A DNA stretch of 46,786 nucleotides from an uncultured Prevotellaceae bacterium (GCA_900318205.1 ONJS01000022.1:1-46786), one strand, 5' to 3'. Shown: positions 9,701-18,306, counted from the first letter of the stretch. Notes: a model not told the origin generated them from the letters alone. Program-made: numbers and translations.

Positions 9701-9895
9701 TCAAGCGAGCGCATACCTGAACATGCCGGTGGATTGATGTTGATTATCTCTATAAAGTTGTTGAACAGCAAGTGCGCTCTGCTTACTGATTTTTGTCTCG
9801 TTAAAGGCACCAAATGACATATAGGCATGGACTGCATCCTCCATTGAGAATACAATAAGGCAAGATGTAGATGTTTTCAGGTTCCTTGTGTCCAT
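9701..9895 (-). CDS. Possible 64-aa leader ORF upstream of susC
   Basis: An ATG-initiated ORF encoding MDTRNLKTSTSCLIVF... ending ...STGMFRYALA lies wholly within the susC leader, starting about 60 bases after the predicted transcription start and stopping 32 bases before the susC ATG. I do not recognise the product and see no signal peptide or membrane segment. Composition and codon use look protein-like. It could be a small protein, a translated leader controlling susC, or chance. A second overlapping frame is also open here, which lowers confidence. Confidence 0.33.
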   Translation of the reverse strand: MDTRNLKTSTSCLIVFSMEDAVHAYMSFGAFNETKISKQSALAVQQLYRDNQHQSTGMFRYALA

Positions 9896-9961
9896 TACTA
9901 CTATGGTATCATAAGAGATTTATTTCATTCACTTTTCCCTTGCTAGCAGCAGAGAAACACG

Positions 9962-9990
9962 CAAAGATAAACATTTTTTCACTCAAGCAA
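9962..9990 (-). promoter_or_regulatory. Bacteroidetes-type promoter for the susC operon
   Basis: On the minus strand a -7 box TATCTTTG (9969-9962) matches TAnnTTTG exactly. A TTG for the -33 element sits at 9990-9988, 18 bases upstream of it. Transcription would begin near 9955. Confidence 0.65.
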
Positions 9991-10123
9991 CAACTTATTG
10001 CAAAAAAACTCAAAAAAAACGGGATTTTTCATGGAAAAACAGCTTTTTCAATGATAAATCCTAACTATTTTCCCCCATTTTGGTTGTTCATGACAAAGTA
10101 TCAGCATCTATATGATTACAAAT

Positions 10124-10172
10124 TTGCAGCGGAAGAAGTCTTTTCTATGTCATTTGACTCCTTCCGCTGCAA
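10124..10172 (-). terminator. Hairpin downstream of the GH97 gene
   Basis: TTGCAGCGGAAGAAGTC (10124-10140) pairs with GACTCCTTCCGCTGCAA (10156-10172), a 17-bp stem with one mismatch and a 15-base loop. It lies 35 bases past the GH97 stop on the minus strand and likely ends that operon. Only a weak T-run follows, so it may also protect the mRNA end. Confidence 0.6.
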
Positions 10173-10207
10173 GTGCAACGGTTATAAAATGTTAATCCGC
10201 CCTCTAC

Positions 10208-12193
10208 CTATTTGACAGGTAGAATCTGGATGGCACAGCCGCCACCAGAGGCAAGATGCAGGTGCAGCACCTTATTCTTGTCCACGTCAAGACGACGGAT
10301 GCTCATCGGGTAAGGATTGTTGCGGTAGTCGGCATCAGGACCGTCCTCATAGATGATGGCCATATACTTGCCGTCACCCAGGAAGTCGAGCGGCAGGTCA
10401 AGGTCTCGCGCCTCACTGTCGGTCACGCTGCCCACATACCAGTTGTCGGTGCCACGCTCCTGGCGCACGTAGGTCACATACTTGCCCATCGAAGCATGCG
10501 GCACGAGGGTGCGCTCCCAATTGGTGGGAACCTCCTCGATGAACTTGAAGGCGGGCTGGTGCTCGTAGTTCTCAATCTGGTCGGCTGCCATGTGGCCGGG
10601 GCTGTAGATAACAACATATTCGGCCAACTGATGGGCGAGCGTGTTCTGCGGACGCGTGCCGGGCACCGAGTCGTTGCGGTACTCAAAGATACCGGGCGTG
10701 AAATCCATCGGGCCACCCAAGCCGCGGGTGAACGGCAGGATGCACTCGTGATAGGGAGGATTGCCGCCACGGCGGTCAAAGGCGTTGTACTCCTGGCCAC
10801 GCATGCTCTCAGTAGCGATGAGGTTGGGCCAAGTGCGCTGGATACCGCTGGGAATGGCGCCCTCATGGTTGACAATCATCAGGTGATAGCGGGCCGCCGT
10901 CTCAATGACCTTGCGGAAGTGCTGCACGCCCCACTGCGAGTGCTGCAGCTCACCGTTATAGAAGTGCGAATTGACATAACCCGTCTTGACCGTGTTGATG
11001 CCGAGTGACTCATAGAGCCTGTAGGCATCCTCGAGCTGGTTCTCATAGTTCTGGGCAGCACCGCCGGTCTCGTTGTGGGCGATGATGCGCACGCCGCGCT
11101 CGCCTGCATAGCGGCACAGGCCCTGCAGGTCATAGTCGGGATAAGCCTTGGTAAACGAGAAACCGTCGCCATGCTTCGTCCAGTCGGTGTCCCAACCGTA
11201 GTTCCAGCCCTCGACCAGCACACCGCCCAGGCCATGCTTGGCGGCAAAGTCGATGTAGCGCTTGGTGTTCTCGGTCGTAGCACCGTGGCGATCACCCTGC
11301 GACCAGGTCCAGCGCTGTTTCTGCAGCGCCCACCAGATGCCCACATACTTCGTCGGCTTCAGCCATGAGGTATCTTCAATCTTACATGGGTCGTTGAGGT
11401 TCAGGGGCATGCGCGAGAGCAGGATGTCGGCAGCCGTGCGGCCGATGATGATGGCTCGCCAGGGGCTCACGCGGGAGTTCCCCACCCTCACCTTGTCGCC
11501 ATTCTTCCAGGGCACGAGGTCAGCCTTGAGCGTTGTGCCCTGATGCGAGAAGTTCATGGTCGAGTAGTCGGTCAGGTTGGCGTCCATGATAGCCATGTAG
11601 AGCCCATCGTTCACCTCAAGGGCAACGGGACCCGACATATTCTTCTTTTGGCTCACGGGCTCACGGGTGTAGATGCCCTCATAGTAAGGCGTCAAAGCGG
11701 GAATTGACCATGCCTGGGCATCGCTGGGCAGGGCAAACTCGGTTGCCTCGTCCATGATCACAAAGTCTTGCAGACCACGCTGGCGCGGGAACTCGTAGCG
11801 GAAGGCCACACCGTCGTCATAGGCACGGAATACCACGCCCAGTTGACGCTTCTGGCCATTCTTTTCCTGCAGTATCACCCGCATCTCGTTGTAATGGTTG
11901 CGCACCTGGGCATCCTCGCCCCACGGCTGGCTCCACGTCTCGTCAAGGCTCGCACGCGTCACCTTGCCCATCTTGAAGTTGTCCTTCAGGTCGCCATCTT
12001 TGAGCACCAGGCCCAATGCCGAACGGCCGATGACGGTCTCACCGCCACGCACCACACGATACCACGCCTTGCCACCGTCCACACCGACGGTCACCGTCAA
12101 CGACCCGTCAGGCGAACTCACCAACACATCCTTGGCACTCGCTACAACACTCAGTACCAAGCACATAAACACAACACTTAAAAGCCTTTTCAT
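10208..12193 (-). CDS. susB: Glycoside hydrolase family 97, probable alpha-glucosidase (SusB-like)
   Basis: A 661-residue periplasmic enzyme predicted to release glucose from malto-oligosaccharides. Start at 12193 gives the signal peptide MKRLLSVVFMCLVLSVVASA. It then shows the GH97 N-terminal beta domain (LVSSPDGSLTVTVGVDGGKA), the TIM barrel (KYVGIWWALQKQRWTWSQGD, GVLVEGWNYGWDTDW, IIAHNETGGAAQNYE) and a C-terminal beta domain. Where retaining GH97 enzymes have an aspartate nucleophile, this one reads KTGYVNSHF with Gly. The following NHEGAIPSGIQRTWPN carries a Glu, the pattern of the inverting SusB group (family knowledge recalled, not aligned). It follows the DUF6377 regulator by about 60 bases and is likely in an operon with it and the amylase. 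Confidence 0.9.
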   Translation of the reverse strand: MKRLLSVVFMCLVLSVVASAKDVLVSSPDGSLTVTVGVDGGKAWYRVVRGGETVIGRSALGLVLKDGDLKDNFKMGKVTRASLDETWSQPWGEDAQVRNHYNEMRVILQEKNGQKRQLGVVFRAYDDGVAFRYEFPRQRGLQDFVIMDEATEFALPSDAQAWSIPALTPYYEGIYTREPVSQKKNMSGPVALEVNDGLYMAIMDANLTDYSTMNFSHQGTTLKADLVPWKNGDKVRVGNSRVSPWRAIIIGRTAADILLSRMPLNLNDPCKIEDTSWLKPTKYVGIWWALQKQRWTWSQGDRHGATTENTKRYIDFAAKHGLGGVLVEGWNYGWDTDWTKHGDGFSFTKAYPDYDLQGLCRYAGERGVRIIAHNETGGAAQNYENQLEDAYRLYESLGINTVKTGYVNSHFYNGELQHSQWGVQHFRKVIETAARYHLMIVNHEGAIPSGIQRTWPNLIATESMRGQEYNAFDRRGGNPPYHECILPFTRGLGGPMDFTPGIFEYRNDSVPGTRPQNTLAHQLAEYVVIYSPGHMAADQIENYEHQPAFKFIEEVPTNWERTLVPHASMGKYVTYVRQERGTDNWYVGSVTDSEARDLDLPLDFLGDGKYMAIIYEDGPDADYRNNPYPMSIRRLDVDKNKVLHLHLASGGGCAIQILPVK

Positions 12194-12252
12194 AATATCT
12201 TGTTTCATTTGTTAATTTTTCTATTTACAAACGCAAATTACCCTACCCCTCC

Positions 12253-13893
12253 TCAGCAGTCAATCGCCTTGACATCGTTCTCGAAGGTGTCCTTGTCAAT
12301 CGCGCGGGCCTTAAGTTTAGAACGGTAGGTGTAAATGGTCGTCAGGCTGGCACGCAGGATGGCGGCGATGCTCTGGTTGTCGGTGATACCGATGCGGATG
12401 AGCGCCAGCACGCGTGACTCAGTAGTCAGGCGCTTGCCCTGCTTGACCTCTATCTTGCCGTCTTCCTGCAAGAGCTTGTTCACCTCATCGACAAAGGTGG
12501 GATAGATGTTCAGGAACGCGTTGTCAAAGTCCTCATAGAACAGCCGCGCGTTCTCGTTGCCGAAGTTGGTACTCTTCAGTTCCCGTGCGAGGTCTTCGGT
12601 TTTGCGGTCGCGGTATAGGCGGTACAGCGCCTTGCGCTGCTCCTCGCCACGGTCGATAAACCTGCTTGACAATGCCATGAAGCGCGCGATATACTGCTCC
12701 TTCAACTGCTCACGCTCCTGCAGCAACCCGTTAGCCTCATGCAATTCCTCGACGGTCTCGCCAAGTTGGGCGTTGACGTGCCGCAACTGCTCGTTGATGG
12801 CTTTCTTCTGCTCATTCAGGCGACGGTAGCGCTTCAACAACTGATAGATAGCGATGACGCCGACCACCAGCAGCAATGCGATGACCGAAATGATGCCCAG
12901 CAGCCACATCATCTTGCGATGGCCCTGTTCCTGCTTGGTCTGGTAGGCACTCAGGATTTTGGGTACAATGCGTGACGCCTGGATGTTGCGCAGGCGTGTA
13001 CCGTAGAAATTGGCATCGTCCACCGCCACGCGCATGTAGCGATAGGCCCGGTCGATGTCGCCCTCGTCAAACAGGCGATCGGCAATCGCCCTCAACGACG
13101 TGTTCTCGCGGATGCAGCCTTCCAGGTCGCTCTCGGCGCTCTTGATCAGGTACTCCATCTGGTGCTCCTTGTCGCCCAGTTGCGAATAATAGAACGACAT
13201 CGTACTTGTGATGATGGAATACATGCGCTCGCCACTGTGGTAGTTGTCCATCAGCTTGGACAGCAGTTCGATGGCACGCTGGGGCTGGTTGTCGTCAGAA
13301 TAGCACTCGGCCTGCGTAATCTGATAGTTGATGTTGTCATGGGGCACATTGATGGCTATGGCAGCTCGGCGCACCCCCACCAGTTGCTGCACATACTCCT
13401 CGGCATATTGCGTGCCCTGCATATACTCCGCCTGATAAATCAGCAGGTCGGTCAGCGTGCGGTGATACACAACGAGTTGGCCGGGAGATAGGCGCGTGGT
13501 ATCAATCTGATTCAGCGTCTGTTGCGCCTTGTCCATCAGGCACGCGGTGGAAAGGATATGGGCCAGGTTCAGGCGGCTCTCGTTCAACAGCGATTCATCA
13601 CCCATCGACTGGGCCAGGCGTATGCACTGGTTCACATAGGCGTAAGCCGAATCGTACTGGTAAGCCGAGTACTCCTCATAGAGCCGTTTCAAGGCGGCAT
13701 AGCGCCCAGGAGCTGTCGTCTCCTTGCCCAAATCAGACTTCAGCTGTGCGAGTCGGGCCTCCTTGGCGGCAACAATCTGGGGCTGCGCAGCAATCAAGCT
13801 GTCGAGATGCTGAAAACGTCCGCCACCCTCTGCAGCCAGTGCCACAACGACACCGGCCACCACCATCGCCACAAGAATCCCAATCCTCCTCAT
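12253..13893 (-). CDS. Membrane-bound TPR/HTH transcriptional regulator (DUF6377, SusR-like)
   Basis: A 546-residue regulator of the type that controls starch-utilisation genes in Bacteroidales. An N-terminal signal/anchor (MRRIGILVAMVVAGVVVALA) is followed by tetratricopeptide-like helices (about 40-310). One membrane segment follows (MMWLLGIISVIALLLVVGVI, about 327-350), then a coiled coil (EQLRHVNAQLGETVEELHEA), and a C-terminal domain ending in a helix-turn-helix-like stretch (RIGITDNQSIAAILRASLTT IYTYRSKLKAR). The layout implies a periplasmic sensor and cytoplasmic DNA-binding end. It lies between the amylase and GH97 genes, so its inducer is probably maltose or malto-oligosaccharides (inference). 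Only 39 bases separate it from the amylase stop. Confidence 0.85.
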   Translation of the reverse strand: MRRIGILVAMVVAGVVVALAAEGGGRFQHLDSLIAAQPQIVAAKEARLAQLKSDLGKETTAPGRYAALKRLYEEYSAYQYDSAYAYVNQCIRLAQSMGDESLLNESRLNLAHILSTACLMDKAQQTLNQIDTTRLSPGQLVVYHRTLTDLLIYQAEYMQGTQYAEEYVQQLVGVRRAAIAINVPHDNINYQITQAECYSDDNQPQRAIELLSKLMDNYHSGERMYSIITSTMSFYYSQLGDKEHQMEYLIKSAESDLEGCIRENTSLRAIADRLFDEGDIDRAYRYMRVAVDDANFYGTRLRNIQASRIVPKILSAYQTKQEQGHRKMMWLLGIISVIALLLVVGVIAIYQLLKRYRRLNEQKKAINEQLRHVNAQLGETVEELHEANGLLQEREQLKEQYIARFMALSSRFIDRGEEQRKALYRLYRDRKTEDLARELKSTNFGNENARLFYEDFDNAFLNIYPTFVDEVNKLLQEDGKIEVKQGKRLTTESRVLALIRIGITDNQSIAAILRASLTTIYTYRSKLKARAIDKDTFENDVKAIDC

Positions 13894-13896
13894 CTG

Positions 13897-13935
13897 ACTA
13901 AAACCTAATATCTAGCGTCTAAAGTCTAACGTCTA
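13897..13935 (-). repeat. Heptameric TAG repeat starting at the amylase stop codon
   Basis: Read on the minus strand, TAG occurs six times with exactly 7-base spacing (units such as TTTAGAC, GTTAGAC). The first TAG (13935-13933) is the stop codon of the GH13 gene. The array fills the gap to the regulator gene. Confidence 0.85.
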
Positions 13936-15822
13936 AACCCCCAAAATAATATCTATCAACGCCGATAAGTCGCCAATCGACAGTTCCCCATCATTATTCA
14001 CGTCGGCTCTCTTGAAGAGGGTACTTTCAACATTGTCGCTCATGATCAGGTCAATCAGGGCGCTAACGTCACCGATGGTCACCTCGCCGTCGCCGTTCAC
14101 GTCACCATGCAGATAAGTCGGGACAGGCTCGCCCTTGACATACACCTGGTAACCGCCAGCGGGAATCGAGAAACTCTGCGTCGAACTGAACGTCACGGGA
14201 ATGGCCGTCAGTCCGTCCGAGATGTTGCTCACGTCGATGGCACGTTTCCACTCGCCGGGCTCAAGACCGGTGACAATCGTGTTCAGCGCGCTGGTACCCA
14301 AGTTGAGCACCACCAGGGCGGTCTGCTCGTTGTGATGGCGGGTATAGGCCACCATATTGCTGTTGCCCGTGGTCAGGAACTTGACCTCACTGGCGCGGTC
14401 ACCGTTGTCAATCAGTGCGTCACAACTGTGCTTCAATGCGGTCAGCGCCTTGACGGTGTTCAGCATCTTGTTATCGACGGTGTTCCAGTTGATGGGCGTG
14501 CGGTTGAAGTAATCCAGTTTGCGATTCATCAGGTAGCCCGTCTCCTGTCCGTTGTAGAGCATGGGCATACCGTACAGGGTAAACGTCAGCACCGTGAAAG
14601 CATACACATTATTACCATACTGCGTGTTCATCGTGCTGTTGTAATTCTGGTCGTGGTTGGTGAGATACACCATGCGGCTGATGTCGATAAAGCGCAGGTC
14701 GCCCACCAGGTTGCGGCACTGGTTCAACACACCGCTGGGATTGGTCTTGTTGTTGACCAGCGCACTCTGGAAGCCCCAGGCGTAGTCATAGTCCCAGCCG
14801 CACACCAGCAGGCGCGACACGCTGTTGGCCATGTCGCCCTCGCCCAGCATGGTGATGGTCTTGCCGGGTTTATACTCCTTCAGGGCCTTGATGGCGCGAG
14901 TCCAGAAGGCGGTGGGAATGGTGTTGCTGCTGATGTAGTCGCAGCGATAGCCGTCGATGTCCACCTGGTCAATCCAGTACTGCATCGCCTCGATCATCGC
15001 CAGCTGGGTCTCTTCCTTGCTGTAATCCAGCTGATAAACGTCGCCATAGCCGTTGGGGCTGGTGAGCGTCGAGTTATAGTAGTTGCGGTGCTGGGTAATC
15101 CACACGTTGTCCTTGGCTGTGTGGTTAGCCACCCAGTCGAGCCACACCTGCATGCCGCGCTGATGAGCGGCGGTGACAAAGGCCTTCAGGTCGGCGATGG
15201 TGCCGAAGTCACTGTTCACGGCATGATAGTCACGCGGGGCATAGGGGCTGCCCAGAGAGCCGATACGGCCCTGGATGCCGCGCGGATGGATGGGCATGAG
15301 CCAGATGATGTCAACGCCCAGGTCCTTGAGGTAGTCCAGACGCTGCTGCGCTGCGGCAAGGGTACCCGCGCTGGTAAAGTTGTACAGGTCAAGCTCATAG
15401 ATGACATGCTGGTTGGGGACAAAGGTGCTCTCCCCTGCCCCGATGACCTTGGTCAACTGGCCCATCACGTAGTAGCCGTGGTTGGTGAACGAACCGTCAA
15501 CACGTCCGCCCTGGTTGTTCCAGGTAAAAATCAGGCCCGAAGGCATTGCCAGCGAGCCGGTATAGGTCCACTTGTAGATCTTGTTGCCACTCTGGGTATC
15601 GCCCATGTAGGTCATTGACGCACCAGGCCAGTTGGTGCCCACATAACTATTGCCGCCGGTGTTGCCTTCCCACACCCAGATCTTGGGCGCATCGGTCACC
15701 GTGCTGTTGGCCTCAAAAAAGACACACACCTCGCTGTCACTGCTCAGCGTCGGCTCATAGACTGCCGACATCGCCAGCAACGATACCATCATCAGGATGG
15801 AGATTGAAAGAATTCGTTTCAT
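13933..15822 (-). CDS. GH13 alpha-amylase-family enzyme with C-terminal dockerin
   Basis: A 629-residue secreted alpha-glucan hydrolase. Start at 15822 gives the signal MKRILSISILMMVSLLAMSA. Residues about 30-125 form a starch-binding-like module (VCVFFEANSTVTDAPKIWVW ... SGLIFTWNNQGG). The catalytic barrel has all three GH13 acids: D295 in DIDGYRCDY, E328 in MLGEGDM and D391 in YLTNHDQN. The last 59 residues are a two-repeat type I dockerin-like module (GDVNGDGEVTIGDVSALIDL and ADVNNDGELSIGDLSALIDI). No lipobox is seen, unlike classical SusG, so surface attachment may rely on the dockerin or the protein may be free (inference). A -7 box TACCTTTG lies at 15852-15859. Start of a probable operon with the regulator and GH97. 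Confidence 0.92.
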   Translation of the reverse strand: MKRILSISILMMVSLLAMSAVYEPTLSSDSEVCVFFEANSTVTDAPKIWVWEGNTGGNSYVGTNWPGASMTYMGDTQSGNKIYKWTYTGSLAMPSGLIFTWNNQGGRVDGSFTNHGYYVMGQLTKVIGAGESTFVPNQHVIYELDLYNFTSAGTLAAAQQRLDYLKDLGVDIIWLMPIHPRGIQGRIGSLGSPYAPRDYHAVNSDFGTIADLKAFVTAAHQRGMQVWLDWVANHTAKDNVWITQHRNYYNSTLTSPNGYGDVYQLDYSKEETQLAMIEAMQYWIDQVDIDGYRCDYISSNTIPTAFWTRAIKALKEYKPGKTITMLGEGDMANSVSRLLVCGWDYDYAWGFQSALVNNKTNPSGVLNQCRNLVGDLRFIDISRMVYLTNHDQNYNSTMNTQYGNNVYAFTVLTFTLYGMPMLYNGQETGYLMNRKLDYFNRTPINWNTVDNKMLNTVKALTALKHSCDALIDNGDRASEVKFLTTGNSNMVAYTRHHNEQTALVVLNLGTSALNTIVTGLEPGEWKRAIDVSNISDGLTAIPVTFSSTQSFSIPAGGYQVYVKGEPVPTYLHGDVNGDGEVTIGDVSALIDLIMSDNVESTLFKRADVNNDGELSIGDLSALIDIILGV

Positions 15823-15851
15823 TTTGGTTATTTTTGGTTGATGATTTTTCA

Positions 15852-15859
15852 CAAAGGTA
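15852..15859 (-). promoter_or_regulatory. -7 box upstream of the amylase operon
   Basis: Minus-strand TACCTTTG matches TAnnTTTG, about 30 bases before the GH13 ATG. No convincing -33 TTTG is visible at the right distance, which would fit an activator-dependent promoter. Confidence 0.5.
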
Positions 15860-15991
15860 CACATAATTAATATACCCCCACAGCCATCAAGCAAAAAATC
15901 TAACCCTCAAAACTAATCAATCTACTGTAAACCATAATTTTACCATCCTCCAGCCAGTCCAAAAATCAAAGTCAATTTCACACCCCCTAGA

Positions 15992-16020
15992 ACAAAAAAG
16001 TCGCCGTTCTCGGCGACTTT
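15992..16020 (-). terminator. Rho-independent terminator of the TonB receptor gene
   Basis: On the minus strand AAAGTCGCCG-AGAA-CGGCGACTTT forms a 10-bp stem with a tetraloop, followed by TTTG, about 30 bases beyond the stop at 16051. Confidence 0.88.
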
Positions 16021-16021
16021 C

Positions 16022-16062
16022 CCTAATATCTAATATCTAAAGTCTAGGGTCTAAAATCTAAA
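16022..16062 (-). repeat. Heptameric TAG repeat at the end of the TonB receptor gene
   Basis: On the minus strand TAG recurs six times at exact 7-base spacing. The array overlaps the last codons (Thr-Phe-Arg-Phe-stop) of the receptor gene. The second TAG is the stop codon. The array runs up to the terminator hairpin. Confidence 0.85.
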
Positions 16063-18306
16063 CGTCACATGCCCCAGCACATTGATGCCTGCCATGGGAT
16101 AGAAGCGCGGATCGCTGTACAGGTCATACTTCCCCTCCTTGCTGCCGCCGGGATACAGGGCGCAGGTCTGGGAGTAGCCGTTGGTCTCATACTTCACGTT
16201 GAACAGGTTATAGGCGGTAGCACCCACGGTGATGCTGCGGATGTGCGGCAACTTGAAGGTATAGCCCAAGTCCAGGTTGTTGACGAAGTAGGGATCCAGC
16301 GAGTCCTCCTTGCGCTCAAAGTTGTCGAGGTACTGGCGCGACACATACTGCGACTGCAGGTTGGCGGTGATGCCCTTGTATTCAAACATCAGCATGCTGC
16401 CCACGGTCAGGCTGGGCGAGAAGGCGATGGTGGTGTTGCCCTTCTCGATGGCGGTCTGCGTCCACATGTCGTCCCAGGTGTCGGCGTCATAGTCGCTCAC
16501 GTAGCCCACATAGTCCTGGATGCGGTTGCGGCTCAGCGTGGCGTTCACCTCCCAGCGCAGCCAGTCGGTAAACTGCATGCCTGCCAGCAACTCGATACCC
16601 ATGCGGTAACTCTTGTCCACGTTCTCGGCCATCAGCTCGCCAATCTCGTTGATCTTGCCGTTGAGCACAAGCTGGTCCTTGTAGTTCATGTAATACAGGT
16701 TGGCGCTCAACAGGTAACGGTCAGTGCGGAACTCGTAACCGGCTTCCCAGTCATAGAGTTTCTCGCTCGTGGGATGCTCGAGGAAGAGACCGTCGGTGTA
16801 GTTGTTGCGCGTCGGCTCCTTCTGGGCAACGGCAAACGAGGCATACACGCGGTTCTTCTTGTTAATCTGCCAGTTGAGACCAGCCTTGGGGTTGAAGAAG
16901 TTGAACGGCTCGTTGATGTCAAGGGCCTGCAGGCGTTCGGGATCGGCGGTCCAGTCCCACTTGTCATTGTTGCCCGTGATGCGGTAGCCGATGTGGCGAT
17001 ACTGCAGGTCGGCATAGGCGCTCAAGCCTGCGGTAATCACATAGTTACCCTTGATATAGATGTTGATGTCGGTCTTGCGGCCGTTGTTGCGGTAGTACTC
17101 GTGGTCGGGAGCCAGCGGGCTGGTGTAGTTCTCGACCCAGATGACCTGGCCGTAGTGGTCGTTGCTGTAGCGGTTGATGCCGCCGCCCAGCGTGGCAGCC
17201 AGGCGTTCGCCGGTATACTGCAGCGAGAAGACACCGCCGCCGAAGTTGCTATCCACACATTTCTTCCTCACCAGGCTCGCCTTCTTGCTGGTTCCCTCGG
17301 CAGTCACCACGGGCAGCAAGCCGTACTCCTTGAGCGTACGGGCGTTCTTGTACTCCTGGTAGTAGCCGAAGCCATTGGTATAGTGCAGCGCCACATTGAG
17401 TTTCCACAGGGGATTGAACGTCTGGTTCCAGATGAGCTGGTAGTGGGTCTGGCGATAGATGTCCTTCTGGTCCTTATAGAAGCCCGTCACTTTGCCGTCG
17501 TGCTTAATCTCGCCATTGGGGTTATAGGTGCGGCGTTCCTTCAGGTCGTCGCGGCTGATGCCGTCCCAGGCATGATAGGTATCTTCCTTGCCGCCAAAGG
17601 TGATGAAACGCAACGAGGTCCCGGCGTTGAAGTAGCCCAGTTGGCCGAAGTAGCTAAGTAACTCGCTGCTCGCACGGTCACGGTAGCCGTCGCTGCCGAT
17701 GTGCGACAGGCGCGACTCGATGGCCCAGTGGTCGCCCAGCAGGCCCGTTCCCACGCGCAGGGTCTCCTTGTTGGTGTTGTACGAGCCATAGCTGCCCGAC
17801 ACCTCGGCATAGGGATCGCGTGAGAATCCCTGGGTCCTCATGTTCACGCTGCCACCGAAGGCGCCCGAGCCGTTGGTCGAGGTACCCGCACCACGCTGCA
17901 CCTGGATGTCGCGCACCGATGACGCAAAGTCCGGCGTGTTCACCCAGTAGATGCTGTGACTCTCGGCATCGTTCATCGGAATATCGTTCACGGTGATGTT
18001 GATGCGGGTGGCATCAGTGCCACGCACGCGCATCGACGTGTAGCCCACACCCGCACCCGCGTCGCTCGTCGTGATCACGCTCGGGGTCATCGTCAGCAGG
18101 AGCGGAATGTCCAGGCCATGGTTCTCGGCAGCCAACTGCTTGCCGGTCAGGTTAGTAAACGCTACAGGAGTGCTAGCACTCGCACGGGTACCCAGCACCT
18201 CCACCTCGCTGAGTGCGACGGTAGGCACCGTGTCGGTCGCGGCAGGCTGCGCCACCGCAACAAGGCCTGCCACCACCGTGGCAGCCGTCAAAAAAGTCTT
18301 CTTCAT
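16051..18306 (-). CDS. TonB-dependent outer-membrane receptor, probable thiamine transporter (OMR1-type)
   Basis: A 751-residue outer-membrane receptor without a SusD partner. Start at 18306 gives the signal MKKTFLTAATVVAGLVAVAQ. The plug follows (EVEVLGTRASASTPVAFTNL, MRVRGTDATRINITVNDIPM, VQRGAGTSTNGSGAFGGSVN), then a barrel ending in GHVTFRF. Family membership is clear from the plug. The substrate assignment comes from the TPP riboswitch in its leader (18462-18540), because Bacteroidetes receptors under TPP control are predicted thiamine importers (OMR1, comparative-genomics prediction). Single-gene unit with its own terminator. No thiamine biosynthesis or PnuT-type gene is in this window. 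Confidence 0.88.
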   Translation of the reverse strand: MKKTFLTAATVVAGLVAVAQPAATDTVPTVALSEVEVLGTRASASTPVAFTNLTGKQLAAENHGLDIPLLLTMTPSVITTSDAGAGVGYTSMRVRGTDATRINITVNDIPMNDAESHSIYWVNTPDFASSVRDIQVQRGAGTSTNGSGAFGGSVNMRTQGFSRDPYAEVSGSYGSYNTNKETLRVGTGLLGDHWAIESRLSHIGSDGYRDRASSELLSYFGQLGYFNAGTSLRFITFGGKEDTYHAWDGISRDDLKERRTYNPNGEIKHDGKVTGFYKDQKDIYRQTHYQLIWNQTFNPLWKLNVALHYTNGFGYYQEYKNARTLKEYGLLPVVTAEGTSKKASLVRKKCVDSNFGGGVFSLQYTGERLAATLGGGINRYSNDHYGQVIWVENYTSPLAPDHEYYRNNGRKTDINIYIKGNYVITAGLSAYADLQYRHIGYRITGNNDKWDWTADPERLQALDINEPFNFFNPKAGLNWQINKKNRVYASFAVAQKEPTRNNYTDGLFLEHPTSEKLYDWEAGYEFRTDRYLLSANLYYMNYKDQLVLNGKINEIGELMAENVDKSYRMGIELLAGMQFTDWLRWEVNATLSRNRIQDYVGYVSDYDADTWDDMWTQTAIEKGNTTIAFSPSLTVGSMLMFEYKGITANLQSQYVSRQYLDNFERKEDSLDPYFVNNLDLGYTFKLPHIRSITVGATAYNLFNVKYETNGYSQTCALYPGGSKEGKYDLYSDPRFYPMAGINVLGHVTFRF

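Larger units (their letters stand above)
9705..10207. other. Intergenic region: GH97 terminator, susC promoter and long susC leader
   Basis: About 500 bases between the GH97 stop and the susC start. From the right it holds a 17-bp hairpin (10124-10172), an AT-rich stretch, the susC promoter (9962-9990) and the leader with the small ORF. I see no RNA gene. Confidence 0.6.

Noticed and set aside
9589-9855. 88-codon minus-strand ORF overlapping the susC start
   Set aside because: It overlaps the susC signal-peptide codons in another frame and has no recognisable features. The 64-codon ORF is the better candidate.
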